A DNA stretch of 64,000 nucleotides from the NCBI RefSeq assembly GCF_018873765.1, contig NC_057924.1, forward strand, positions 14,285,001-14,349,000, given 5' to 3'. Numbering within the stretch: the first letter of the stretch is position 1; every line of letters starts with the position of its first letter. Below, piece after piece: positions 48,801 to 58,842 of the stretch. Source of the stretch: Telopea speciosissima (lineage: Eukaryota; Streptophyta; Magnoliopsida; Proteales; Proteaceae). The notes beneath the pieces were generated by a model. That model did not search any database. It was not told where the DNA came from and saw nothing but the letters and a program-made list of their open reading frames with translations. A program made the position numbers and the translations under genes.

Positions 48801-49964
48801 CTGTAATAGTGCATAGGGTTGCTAGTGAAGTTGATTGTTAGGCTGAAAACTGCATGTGTGGATTGAGTTCATGCTTAATAAGCACACTGTTTTTTGAACA
48901 CCACCACCCCCCCCCCCCCCCTCTCACCAAAAAAAAAAAAGAACAGAAAAAGTATAGTTAACTATGCATTTACATGGTGTATTGAGCATACTTTTTTTTA
49001 AAGAAGAAAAATAACTTAAGAAAATAAAAAGGTTTCAACATCTGTCTTGACAGCATTCGAGAGCCTATTAACTCTCGCCTTCACTGCCCATTTATGGGCA
49101 ATAGATACTTAATCCCTTGTCTTCTTTACAAAACAAACAGTACTAAAGCCTTCCATAAGATTGCATACATCATTATAGTAAATTAAATCATTCCCAAGGC
49201 CAGCCTTTGTCATTCCTTTGCATGAGTATTAACAACCTCTTGACCGTTCATCTGAACCATAACATGTGCCCACCCCTGTTCTTTTGCTCCTTACAGCCCC
49301 TGATATACTCCTTGTAGCTCTGATTCTTGCGATTCCCTACAAAACCATTATTTACATATGCTGCCACAAAGTGAGAGTGAAACAGCAAAACAGATGCCAA
49401 TCCAACAGCTCCATTAGATCTGTCATAGCTGTCATCAAAGATAACATGGCATTAAACCCTCTGTGATAACCTGCGGTAATCATTTATGTCCCACACATCC
49501 ACAAGCTGGTTATTATGGCTCAGTTGGACCAATTTAGATGGAAAGATTTTCAGATCATATACCCACAAAATGAGATGGTTCGAACCCACACCGATGGATT
49601 CGGTTTAGTAGGATTGACAAGAACACTACGACACATCCATAGGTGGTAAAATGAGATGGGTAGCACACACAACATGAAGTCTTTTTGTGAATTCATCTGT
49701 GCAATTGTTTAGCCAATAATTAATGCTTGTCAAATTAATTGTTCTTGACAGGGTTATGGGTCAAGGGGCAACAAGAGTCACTACTCTGGCCCACTATTGG
49801 TTCCTTCAGGCAATGTGGATCAGATGCTGAAGGAACATGATCGCCAGATCCAAGAAGTAGTTCGTCGAGCACGGCTTGACAAGGCAAAAATTAGGAAAGA
49901 TCAGCCTGATGGAAACCAGGTATCAGGTAATCCAGTGTTTGCAACTGGTCGTGGAGTTGTGTAA
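29083..49964 (+). CDS. CDK-like Ser/Thr protein kinase, At1g54610/IBS1-type, eight exons
   Basis: Coding exons, each joined at GT..AG and in frame: 29083-29493, 30276-30560, 30721-31038, 33597-33824, 38898-38998, 42826-42940, 47829-48302, 49752-49964 (TAA). Total 2145 bp, 714 residues. The start MGCLCFKSS gives a Gly-2/Cys-3 signal for N-myristoylation and palmitoylation, typical of this group, so membrane or nuclear-periphery location is likely. The kinase domain spans about 133-416: GQGTYS loop at 139, Lys161 in VALKK, a CDK-type helix ESVRFMAREI, HRD at 254-256, DFG at 274-276, and TLWYRPPELLLG in the activation segment. The C-terminal tail is basic and disordered with the conserved block RESRAVPAPDANAEL and ends in QEVVRRARLDKAKIRKD. 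The gene looks intact. The family is linked to CDK-like regulation and IBS1 to priming; the exact function here is inferred. Confidence 0.94.
31039..33596 (+). other. intron 3 of the CDK-like gene
   Basis: A 2.6-kb intron that is AT-rich. I recognise no coding relic or complete mobile element in it. Confidence 0.7.
34737..35999 (+). mobile_element. 5'-truncated RTE-type LINE in intron 4, with 16-bp TSD
   Basis: The sequence opens in the RT domain ([32 protein letters not shown]). It continues through LHQGSALSPYLFALIMD and the FADDIVLVDE catalytic box to the RTE C-terminal region (MVYGAECWAIKKCHIEKL, RRWYGHVQRR-like). It ends GCCGACCCCATTCAATTGGG and a short (TTG)n tail typical of plant RTE elements. 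ATATTTTGTGATGACA at 34721-34736 and ATATTTTGTGACGACA at 36000-36015 form the target duplication, with one mismatch. Several stops show it is dead. It lies in the same sense as the host gene. Confidence 0.88.
36613..37124. mobile_element. CATGGTT-ended foldback element with 8-bp TSD
   Basis: The left end CATGGTTCAAGGTCTCGG and inverted right end CAGGGAATGAGGTCTCG enclose many GAGATCTCGG words. The 8-bp duplication TTAGTGTC flanks it at 36605-36612 and 37125-37132. It is inserted into a dispersed repeat also seen at 39250-39600. Confidence 0.68.
37238..37370. mobile_element. short foldback element CATAGTTGTCA
   Basis: The 133-bp unit has arms CATAGTTGTCACGGCG and, inverted, CATAGTTGTCAAGGC, with TAGGCG-rich interior. 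The flanks CCTGTGTG and GTTGTGTG share six bases, suggesting an imperfect target duplication. It abuts the RTE fragment. Confidence 0.6.
37371..37861 (+). mobile_element. RTE LINE 3' fragment
   Basis: It encodes the RTE C-terminal region MMYGAESWAVKKRHIDKLSV through RWHGHVQRRLLD, paralogous to 35450-35990. It ends GCCGACCCCATTTAGTTGGG plus a (TTG)n tail. Heavily 5'-truncated. Confidence 0.82.
39001..39240 (+). repeat. tandem duplication at the start of intron 5
   Basis: GCATATTCTAGT...GCTGTTGAAATCCAAATTTA occurs twice with a period near 147 bp, separated by a (GT)n run at 39126-39144. It starts right after the exon 5 donor at 38999. Confidence 0.7.
39242..39720 (+). repeat. dispersed LTR-like repeat, copy 1
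   Basis: The sequence from ATGGGCTTTATT via GGGTTGGGTTATGTATGTGT to CCAGCATTGTACACGAAG matches, in inverse orientation, about 46990-47470, and partly 36370-36610 with 37125-37237. An internal duplication of about 110 bp (GTTTCGTAGTYAGTTTATG) is present. The element type is not established; LTR or terminal-repeat-in-miniature is possible. Confidence 0.5.
40380..42825 (+). other. rest of intron 5, unclassified repeats
   Basis: AT-rich, with a GAA-rich patch at 41806-41845. A tandem duplication of about 101 bp (GGATTACTTTTGAT...CCAAATTTATT) spans 42383-42590, shortly before exon 6. No coding relic identified. Confidence 0.4.
43186..44494. mobile_element. PIF/Harbinger-like nonautonomous element in intron 6
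   Basis: The inverted ends CGCTACGTTTGGTAACGTTCT and, inverted, GACTGTGTTTGGTAACGTTCT are flanked by TTA at 43183-43185 and 44495-44497, the usual Harbinger target duplication. No transposase is visible in the 1.3-kb interior. Confidence 0.62.
45845..45885. repeat. (TG)n(TA)n microsatellite
   Basis: A pure TG run passes into TA and then AATATAA, in intron 6. Confidence 0.85.
46700..47480 (-). repeat. dispersed LTR-like repeat, copy 2 (inverted)
   Basis: On the minus strand it reads GGGTTGGGTTATGTATGTAT, then TTCTATATAAGATTGTAAGG, then GTCCAGCATTGTACATGAA, then CCAACCACCTTGCGGTGGG. This parallels 39242-39720. It lies within intron 6. Confidence 0.5.
48447..48708. mobile_element. Mutator-type MITE in intron 7
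   Basis: The ends GGGTGTAAATG and, inverted, CAGGGCTGTAAACG enclose many ATCCGTATCCG-like words that pair with each other. An 11-bp direct repeat CATATATGTAG flanks it at 48436-48446 and 48709-48719. The 91-codon minus frame here is only the repeat. Confidence 0.75.
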
Positions 49965-52900
49965 TCAAGGCACCTACATGGGTTATGGATCCAAAAATCT
50001 ATGCCGGGGCAAGGTGAAAGGGTTCAGAGAAATGTTTATGGCGAGTGATTCTCTTGTGGCAAGGTACAAGCAGGTGTTGTACAGGGACGTAAAATGTTGA
50101 TTAATCGAGGGTGACTGTACCCTCTGATCTGAATAGGGCTTTCTGGAGACAAAATCTCCGAGCTCAAATAGTTCTGTTCAACTGATCATCTCTTCTCCAC
50201 TTCTACATCCTCAATTTAAGTTGTCGGGTAATCTTGTGGCTAGCTCATACCCAATACTTTCTAGAATAGTATTACAAATTAATGTTGTAATAATGCAGCA
50301 TGATACTCGTTTTCTGTGATTGGTGGCTGATGGTATTCATGAATTGGGTTTGTACATATTAAACTGCAAGCATTCTGTGGGAGCATTACACTCTAGGTTG
50401 TGAACGAGGAAGAACATGGCAGTAGCTGTTGAGCCCTACATCGGTTTGATTGGGATCAAGAGGCAATTATGTCAAATATATGGACCGAGGAATTGAGTTT
50501 GTGTCCTCTTCTTAGTTTCAGAAATCGATAGCAACATAATCTTCGTAGTATTATGCATTCGGGTTTTGGTATTGATTATATGTGGATTGGATTGCACAGG
50601 CTGGGTAGAGGGGGGGGGGTGTTTAAATCTGGTTGAACATAACCTGTTCGATTCTTTTCCCCAGAGTGTTGACAATGGAATAGAGAGGATGGACAAGATT
50701 GTCAAGTTAACAGTTTTGACTTTGGGAAAGTGAAGAATAAGCGAAACAAAGAGTTCTCATGTACACAGATTGGGATATTCAACGGGTATTAAATGTTATC
50801 TCTTGTCTTCCTTCCTGGGGTTTTGAAGATTTCTCTAAATTCTTCAAGCAAAGGGGGTTTGAATTTGGTGTCAAGCTCATCAACAAGTCTTCTGTCGTCA
50901 CTTATTACTAATAACATAATCCATGGAACTGCCATTTCCAGTTTCTTTTTTTGTCCACACCTCACCTTGTATTAGCTGGACTCCCTAATTTTTTTTTTGG
51001 TCTTGGAATAAGAAAGCAACACTCGTGGTGCCAAGTTGCTGATTTTAGTTACCCACCACACAAAAAAGTGGCATAATAATGTCGAGAAATATTCGCAGAA
51101 AAATGGATTTATTGAGAAAGTGATTGGTCATTCATGAAAGATATATAATTTATGTCGAGGGGACAAAATTTTGCTGTTGATGGGGCTCTTTAATTAGGAT
51201 GTATACTGGTTAGTAACCCTGGCTGGACCGATACTGATGCCAATACTGTGATTTGAATCCTTCCACCCTCCCCTTTTTCTTTTAGGTGGAACCCTACCTT
51301 GAATTCTAGAAGCTAAAAATCTGAATGAGATTTGTCAATATCAAGGTCATGATTTTGGTTGAGTCTGGTTTCGATCGGGAAATGTTTTGTGAAATTGCAA
51401 ATTTTCGGTCGAAAATTGAAAGGTTTTGGTTGCTGTTTTCAATGGATGGTTTTGAGGCACAAATGGTCAAATTAGTTCCTAAAACTTCTAGAAACTCTAT
51501 TTTGAACTATTTAAGTATTCTTAAATTACAAAAAACAATAAAAAAAAGGATAGTTTGGTTTTGGACCTTAGGTTATACGATGTTGTATACACAAAGGAAA
51601 AAGAACGTTGGTTGATTGCTTGACCCCTACAGCCAAAGTATCTAAGCAACACCCCTACACTTCTCTCATTGACCTCGTTGGTATAGGGACTATGCAACTT
51701 AGCTACATTCTTCTTTCCTTTCATAATTATCACATGTTATATATGATTTATTACAAAGATATAGAAGTTATTTGGTCAAAAATTATCAAAACTAAGATTT
51801 CTTGGAAGTTTCCTTTTTTTTTTTTGAGTCAAAATTAACGAAACGATACAAAAACTTGAAACATGATCAAAATTACATCAAAATCGAGAAATTTCGATAG
51901 AAACTATACATTTTATACAAAGGGTTTGATCGAAATAATACCGAAATCCAAGATTGAAACTTCGTCAAAAACTTTGAAATTTCAACCGAAACATGACAAA
52001 ACCCATGTGTAGCATCTGATTTCATTTTTTTGTTTCGAAACCAAAATATTTTGTAAAATTTCAATTATTCCAAATATTGGTCAAATATATGAGATATTAC
52101 TAGGTCGGTTTTCTTTACTTCTTTCTTGTGTCAACTTCACGTGGGACACGTTCCTCTTTAGAGTTTAGTCCTCCACCCCCTCTCTCCCCTTGTGTAACTC
52201 TTTTTAGAGACCCTTCTTAAAAATAGCTAGTGAAAGAAAAACCTTTTTTTACTATGAGGGGAAAAATAACAATACAGATCTTCTACAACGCCCTGCTCAT
52301 AGTGGCCTATGCGGTCCAGACAAAGTACCATGCATAATGTCTATCTTATCCCCCCTGCTCGGGTAAGGTGTTTAGGTACAAATATGACGGATATTGCACG
52401 TGGGGCTCAGTCTGGATCACATAGGCCGCTACAGACAAGACGCCATAGAGGATCACGATCCAAAAAATAATGAAAAACCAAGGAAGAGAAGGAAAAGTCA
52501 AAGTCAAAATAAACGAGCAATGGGAAAAAGATGGATATCTACTTCTCAACAACTCTTAAACTCTTAATTAAAAGATTGGTTTGTCGCCTCAGTTAAAGGG
52601 TGTAGGTAGACTTTCCACGAAACAAAAAAATCAAAGAATATAAAAACTCTTTCTGGATCAGAGGATGAGGATGGATTTCATGGAAGGAAAGGGTACAGCC
52701 GTACTGGTCTAACATTTGACGTCTCTAAACCATTTCTCTCTCTCTCTCTCGTAATTCATGTAAAAACAATAATTAATAATTCCAAGCTAGTTCAAAAGTC
52801 CTTCTGATCTTTTCCATCTCCCCATTCACGTGGGACTTATTAAGATATTTTTTTTCGATTTTATGGAGATACATCGTGTTCCAATGGCATGACTCTTTTT

Positions 52901-53977
52901 GAATCTTGGCCTTTGTCATGGTTCTAACTCATCTTTAAAAGCTAGCTGTTAACGGGAGGATGTCAACTATCAAGTATCTGTAAGTCTTGGATTATTTGCA
53001 TTGGATGAGAAATTATTATTTCTGCCTCCTATATGGAACCCAACACTTACTAATCCATGAGATGAATCAAGAGATGAGTATTAGATGGTACGTTATAGAT
53101 TACAAGTCCCTTCAATGTGGTTGTGCTATTTTGCTTCAGCATTAGGGTTGCAATAGGATCAGATTGGGCCAAGTTTTTTAAAACCCCAACCTAATCTTGA
53201 GCTTCCTTAACTGGTCAGGGCCAAGAAAAATCCAACCTTGACCCGCCTTTAGGATCAGGCCGGGCTGACCATGGTGGGAAGGGAGATGCATGGTCTGGCC
53301 AGGCTAGGAAGAAGAAGAAAAAGAAAAAGACATAAAAAAGAAGAAAGACCAGGAAAAATAAGACAAGGTCGGGTTGTGTAGGGCTGGGCTCAGCCCGAGA
53401 CCTCAACCCTAACTCGGCCCGACCGTGACTCAGGGACAGAAATTCTCAACCCTAACCTACCCTCAAGGCCATCTCAACCCATGCCCTGTTTGGGATCAGG
53501 ATAGGCTCGGGCTATCAAGGCCAAACTTACACATTAGTAAAACCATATTCAGAACGGATCTGGATCCCTCTCCAGCGCACACTAGGACGTGTGCGTGTAC
53601 ACTCCAGGTGATTTTTTAGAAAGTTTTTTCCTTTTTAATCTAATAAGGGGGCTTAAGTGTTTGTCCAAGAACAGTAAACACAAGTCCTTTTCCAATGGAC
53701 TGAAATGGGTCATTCTTTTCTACGTCATGTTACGAATGAAGAACAAATCCCAATTTGAATTGAACAACCCTTCTTATATATTGCTTCCACGAAGGTACCA
53801 CAAATGGCCCACACATGAAAAAAAAAATAATAATCATATTAATTAAAAAGGGTCAATCTACAAGTTTTTATTACTGGAATGCCCATGATAAGAGGAAACT
53901 CGAATTATTAGTTTTTGGATTTGGAATTTTTGAAGAATTATTGCCGACAGGAAAAATTAGTTTCACAGCAACAGTGA
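49965..53977. other. 3' UTR of the CDK-like gene, then intergenic
   Basis: The first few hundred bases are probably 3' UTR. 51320-52090 holds degenerate TTTCGGTCGAAA-like repeats, and 53130-53560 a GGGCTGGGCTCAGCCC-rich repeat block. A (CT)n run lies at 52737-52751. No gene is supported. Confidence 0.45.
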
Positions 53978-55600
53978 AAATCTTTAGGGTAAAATACACG
54001 CACCCCTCTAGAATGCACTTAATATTCCTCGTACCTCCTAAACAGTTTAACATTTTACGTACTGCCCCTGTTTTACACCTCTAAATGTCATTTAAGTCCA
54101 CACTAGATATTAAATGCTATAAAATGACCAAACTATTCTAAAATTTGAAAAGACCGAATTGCCCTGACTTGTTTGTTAAAATTTGAAAAGATTAAAATGC
54201 CTTCATCTTCCCCAAATCATCATCTTGTTTTACATAACCACCACCACCACCACCACCACCACCATTAACACCATCACCATCCCACCGTGAAGCCCCACGT
54301 CACTCTCTCCCCTCCCCTCCTCTCCTAAAAGCAAAATACATTGCTACCCATTGCCTCAGATAACTATAATATCAAACTAGCCCCAGAAAACATATGAAAG
54401 AAACCAAAAAACAGCTTCAATCTTTGTAACAGCCCAAGAACTTTGCTAAGTCAAAATTTACAGAAAAGTGCAAAAAAAAAAAACAAAATAAAGCAGGGCG
54501 GGGACAAAGCATCACCTCCTCCTATCCCCTGGATACTGCGACAACGGCATGAGCTCCGACAGTGGGGTCGATAACGGAGTGGGTAACGGAGAATTGCGAC
54601 AAACAGGGCAAGAAGCATTAAGCCTCAACCAAGCATCTATGCAACAGAGATGAAAGAATGTCGACAATCGGGCATCATCCTCAGCATCTCCCCGTCCTTG
54701 TAATCACAAAGACATATCAAACACATGGAATCTCCACTCCCACGATCCCTCGGCTTGCAGAACGGGAACTTTGGGTACGAATTGATGACCATTTGATCGA
54801 GCCCAACACCATTCTCCTCGTCTCCGCCGCCGTCGTCGTCTTCGGCAACGAAGATAATGCGAGGGAGGATAACACCGTTAACAATTGAGGAGTCAGAGTT
54901 AGAGTCGGAGCTACTTGGGTTTGAAGAACGAGAACGGGAACGGGCGCGGCAGCAGACGTAGGAGGCAAGGAGGACAGTGGAGAGGAGGACAAGAAACCCT
55001 AAAGCGATGGCAATAGTGTAGCCAAGACCCAGGCTTGTGAGGTTCCTAAGGAAGTAACTGGAACTTCCACTACCGCCACCGTTACCGCTGCCGGTGGTGG
55101 CACCGGCAGAAGCGCTGCTGGACATTTTGCCGCAGGGTGTGAGATGCAGAGTTTCATCTCTGTGAGAAGAGTGAGACACATTAGCGGAGCCGGAGAGGTT
55201 TTTTTTTTTTTTTTTTTCCTTGGGAGGTGGGTGGGTATCCACAGCGGTTGCATTTAATACAAAGTTTAATGATGGGGGGTGGTGGTGGCGATGGTTGTGG
55301 TGGTGGGTATGTAAAACAAGATGATGATTTGGGGAAGATAAAGGTATTTTAGTTTTTTTAAATTTTAGTAATTAGAACAGGGTAATTAGGTCTTTTCAAA
55401 TTTTAAAAGAGATAAAAGAATGGTAGTTTGATATTTTATAGCATTTAATACCTTGTGTGGATTTAAATGACATTTGTGATGTAAAACAGGAGTGGTACGT
55501 GGAATATTGAAAGATGGTATTTAGAATATTAAATCGCTTAGAGGTACGAGGAATATTGGGTGTATTCTAAGGGGGTACGTGTACTTTACCCAAATCTTTA
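53978..55600. mobile_element. Pack-MULE-like element carrying a RING-H2 gene
   Basis: The element spans 53987-55591. Terminal inverted repeats of about 300 bp (53987-54290 and 55262-55591) start GGGTAAAATACACGCACCCC and, inverted, GGGTAAAGTACACGTACCCC. They remain alignable through AATATTCCTCGTACCTC, AATGTCATTTAA, ATTAAATGCTATAAAAT and TCATCATCTTGTTTTACATA to a (CAC)n stretch. A perfect 9-bp target duplication AAATCTTTA lies at 53978-53986 and 55592-55600. There is no transposase. The interior is an ATL-type gene (minus strand). Long TIRs, 9-bp TSD and gene cargo define a Pack-MULE; transduplication from another locus is inferred. Confidence 0.88.
54512..55125 (-). pseudogene. ATL67-like RING-H2 finger protein, frameshifted, inside the Pack-MULE
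   Basis: The start chosen is ATG 55123-55125 (MSSSASAGATTGSG), because family members begin just before a single membrane segment. An earlier in-frame ATG at 55242 would add a Lys-rich leader lying against the T17 run. The membrane helix is about residues 35-58 (LGYTIAIALGFLVLLSTVLLAS), followed by a Ser/Arg-rich linker, an acidic patch and the RING start [15 protein letters not shown] at about 135. ATL proteins are membrane-anchored E3 ubiquitin ligases. The open frame ends at 54637 after CRHSF, because one base appears to be missing. In the shifted frame the rest of a RING-H2 ([15 protein letters not shown]) and a short tail continue to TGA at 54512-54514. Without the shift it would be a full-length intronless gene. 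Confidence 0.82.
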
Positions 55601-55900
55601 TGACGGAGCTCTGCCGCCATGGATTATTATTGAGCTTCTTTTTTTCTTTTTTGATAAAGGATTATTGAGCTTCTGTAGTCTGCTCTGTTTCGACTTTGAT
55701 TGAGTATTTAGCATCACAAAATCGTGAAAAAAAATCAAATTCTTAAAATTTTTTGCTCTCTTATTAGAGACTGTCGATCTAGAACTTTTCGTGGGTTGTC
55801 GTTTCTTCCATTTTTTGTAGGTAAAAGGAAATTGGGTTTGAGAGAGGTTTAAGGCCATGATTTCCTGAGATCTACTGGAAGGAGCTTGCAGTGCCTGAAA

Positions 55901-57985
55901 ATGGCGATTTGGTTTCACCTCCTACATGGGTTAGTAGTAACCCTTTTCATCACATCGGTGTCCGCCGTCGAATTCATCTTTAACGGCTTCAATTCTTCGG
56001 ATCTGTTAATTTACGGCAACGCAACCCTAGAATCTCACATCCTTACTCTCACCAAAGACACCAATCTCTCCATTGGCAGAGCTCTCTACCCTTCCAAGAT
56101 CCCCACCAGAACATACCCCAACTCCTCTCTCCTTCGTCCCTTTTTCACATCTTTTATCTTCTCCATCGCTCCAGTCCCCAACTTCCAACCTGGCCATGGC
56201 TTCGTCTTCATCTTCTCCCCACGCACAGGTATCGACGGTGTTAGCTCTTCTCAACATCTCGGCCTCTTTAACTGGACCAACGATGGCGATGCCAACAACC
56301 ACGTTTTGGGAATCGAATTTGATGTCTTCCAGAACCAAGAGTTCAGTGATATCGACAACAACCATGTCGGCGTCGATCTCAACTCCCTCAGATCCTCCAC
56401 CGCTCAAACCGCCGGTTACTGGGAAGACATCCATGGCACCTCCTCCTTCAAAGGTCTCACCTTGAACAATGGTGTAAATTATCAAGTCTGGATTGATTAC
56501 TCCGATTCTCAGCTCAATGTCACCATGGCCCGCGCTGGAACAAAAAGGCCTCGAAAGCCTCTGATTTCTACTCCCCTCAATCTCTCCGATGTTCTTCTCG
56601 ATGAAATGTATGTTGGGTTCACGGCAGCTACTGGAGTTCTAGTCGAATCACATAGAATTCTAGCGTGGAGCTTCAGTAATTCAAATTTCTCCATTGGCGA
56701 TGCCTTGAACACTCGGAATTTGCCGTCTTTTGTTCCCCCGAAAAGCTGTATTTTTAGGTCCAAATGGTTCATCGCTGCGATTACCGTGGTGTCCATTGCT
56801 GTACTAGCTTCTATTGCAGGAATCGCTCTGTTTTTGGTTAGGAGGAATCGAAAGAAACAGAGGGACAGAGAAGCCATGGAAGATTGGGAATTGGAGTATT
56901 GGCCACACCGGATTAGTCACCAGGAGATCTACACTGCGACAAAGGGGTTCTCAGATGAGAATCTAATTGGGATCGGAGGGAACGGCAAGGTCTACAAAGG
57001 GGTTCTCTCAGGAGGAACAGAGGTCGCTGTGAAGCGAATTTCCCATGAAACAGAACACGGAGTTAGAGAGTTTTTAGCAGAGGTTTCAAGCTTGGGGCGA
57101 TTGAAGCACAGGAATCTGGTTGGATTGCGAGGTTGGTGCAAGAAAGATAAGTGTAGCTTAATCCTCATCTACGATTACATGGAAAATGGAAGCTTAGACA
57201 AATGGGTTTTCGAATGTGATGAGAATTTGATGTTGGGTTGGGATGATAGATTAAGAGTTCTGAAAGATGTAGCTTCAGGTGTGTTATACCTACACGAAGG
57301 TTGGGAAGCTAGAGTTCTTCACAGAGACATTAAAGCAAGCAATGTATTGCTAGACAGAGACATGAATGGAAAGATAGGTGATTTCGGTCTTGCTCGAATG
57401 CACAGCCATGGCGAAGCTGCGAACACTACTCGTGTTGTTGGCACTGTGGGTTACTTGGCACCTGAAGTGGTTCGCACAGGCAAAGCTTCTGCAGAGACAG
57501 ATGTGTTTGGTTTTGGAATTTTGATTCTGGAAGTGATGTGCGGTAGAAGACCTGTAGAGGAAGGGAAGCCAGTTTTGGTAGATTGGTTGTGGGAGTTGCT
57601 TGAGCGTGGAGAGCTCTTGTGTGCGGTGGATGAGCGGTTAAGGGCTAAGGGTGGGCTTGATGATGATTTGGTAGAGCAAGTGTTTCATTTGGGCTTGCTT
57701 TGTGCTTACCCTGATCCACAAGCCCGGCCCACTATGAGACAAGTAGTGAAGGTGTTGGAGGGAAAGAGTGAGGTGAATCTTGATCTTAATTCTCTTGAAG
57801 TTGAAGAAAGGGAAGGACCTGATGTGTATATGCTTGAGAAGATGAAGTCTAAATCCATGTCTTCTAAGTATAGGAGTCATGGTTCTAGCCTTGGGAGACA
57901 CCCTACCTTTGAAGAGATTCGACAATTGCTCTCGTCGTCGACGGCATCTCTTTCTGACTCCGATGTGATTGTGGAAGGTAGATGA
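55901..57985 (+). CDS. L-type lectin-domain receptor kinase, LecRK-VII-like
   Basis: An intact intronless frame of 694 residues starts at ATG 55901; the upstream in-frame TTG at 55886 is not used. Residues 1-24 are a signal peptide (HLLHGLVVTLFITSVSA). A legume-lectin domain follows to about 265 (VEFIFNGFNSSDLLIYGNA, VLGIEFDVFQNQEFSDIDNNHVGVDLNSL, YVGFTAATG). The transmembrane helix is about 289-312, and the cytoplasmic kinase about 345-625: GIGGNGKVYKG, VAVKR, HRDIKASN at about 473, DFG at about 493, and APE in GYLAPEVV. It is predicted to be a plasma-membrane receptor sensing extracellular ligands. The family acts in defence, pollen and nucleotide signalling, but the ligand of clade VII is not known to me. 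A Mutator-type element ends 300 bp upstream of the start codon. Confidence 0.96.
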   Translation: MAIWFHLLHGLVVTLFITSVSAVEFIFNGFNSSDLLIYGNATLESHILTLTKDTNLSIGRALYPSKIPTRTYPNSSLLRPFFTSFIFSIAPVPNFQPGHGFVFIFSPRTGIDGVSSSQHLGLFNWTNDGDANNHVLGIEFDVFQNQEFSDIDNNHVGVDLNSLRSSTAQTAGYWEDIHGTSSFKGLTLNNGVNYQVWIDYSDSQLNVTMARAGTKRPRKPLISTPLNLSDVLLDEMYVGFTAATGVLVESHRILAWSFSNSNFSIGDALNTRNLPSFVPPKSCIFRSKWFIAAITVVSIAVLASIAGIALFLVRRNRKKQRDREAMEDWELEYWPHRISHQEIYTATKGFSDENLIGIGGNGKVYKGVLSGGTEVAVKRISHETEHGVREFLAEVSSLGRLKHRNLVGLRGWCKKDKCSLILIYDYMENGSLDKWVFECDENLMLGWDDRLRVLKDVASGVLYLHEGWEARVLHRDIKASNVLLDRDMNGKIGDFGLARMHSHGEAANTTRVVGTVGYLAPEVVRTGKASAETDVFGFGILILEVMCGRRPVEEGKPVLVDWLWELLERGELLCAVDERLRAKGGLDDDLVEQVFHLGLLCAYPDPQARPTMRQVVKVLEGKSEVNLDLNSLEVEEREGPDVYMLEKMKSKSMSSKYRSHGSSLGRHPTFEEIRQLLSSSTASLSDSDVIVEGR

Positions 57986-58842
57986 TTGTGTTAATCAAGT
58001 ATTAATACAGATTTAAGAAAAAGAAAGATATTAGGATAGTTTTAAATGTACATACACAAATCAAATGAGAGATGTAACTAATTGCAATGAGAAGGGGGTG
58101 TAGTGATACATGTGTATTTGATTTCTTATTCTTTTCAATATTTGTTCTCAAATTTTTTTTTCCCCATCAAATTGGATTTGTGTGTTCTTATTCTTCTAAT
58201 ATTTCTTCTCTTTCTTTTCATTAAATTGTCTGGTTGGAAGGGAATGAAGGGAAGGACATAAAATTATAATGTTTGTATAATTAATTTCAAAATATTTCAA
58301 AAAATAAAAAAATAAAAATGTATAAAGTAAAACGCTTTACACATTACTATTGTATACAACAACCCTTTAATATTGTCTCTCCTTCTTGACATGTAGACTC
58401 TCTTATTTACGTGTACCGTGCAACATCCCTCCTATGCTCCCATTAGCATGGTGTGGGAGATTTCATCCCACAACGTGTAGCCTACCCAGAGTATAATTAT
58501 CAAATGAGAAATTTTTTTCCATGCTATCAATGTACTCGTACATCCTCTTAAATGGTTTTTCTTTTATAATTACTTTAAGAGATCTAACTAGCTCACATAA
58601 CCAATGGTTACAAAAAGTTTTCTTTTTTAAAACAAAATCTCATTTTCCTTCCCTTTCTTTTACTTGCAACCAAAGGGAGCCATCAATAACTACCCTCACT
58701 TGTGAATTATGTCCATTTAGGTGACAACATCCTTGCTTTCGTAGGCCACCACTAATGGAATATGTTTCTGGTTAGGTAAAGATTAAACATAGTTTTAACA
58801 GATTTAATTAATATTGTGTGCAAACAATAATAATAAGAACAA
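57986..58842. repeat. LecRK 3' flank; 58103-58365 duplicated at 63500-63810
   Basis: After the stop codon the sequence is AT-rich 3' UTR and flank. The segment from ACATGTGTATTTGATT via GGTTGGAAGGGAATGAAGG to TGTATACAACAACCCTTT recurs as a diverged direct copy near the end of the window. No gene is supported between 58366 and 58842. Confidence 0.7.

Noticed and set aside
54658-54888. Plus-strand frame across the RING gene
   Set aside because: Antisense shadow of the ATL-like coding region.
56073-56465. 130-codon frame in another reading frame of the LecRK gene
   Set aside because: It overlaps the intact LecRK coding sequence and has no family resemblance; it is a shadow frame.
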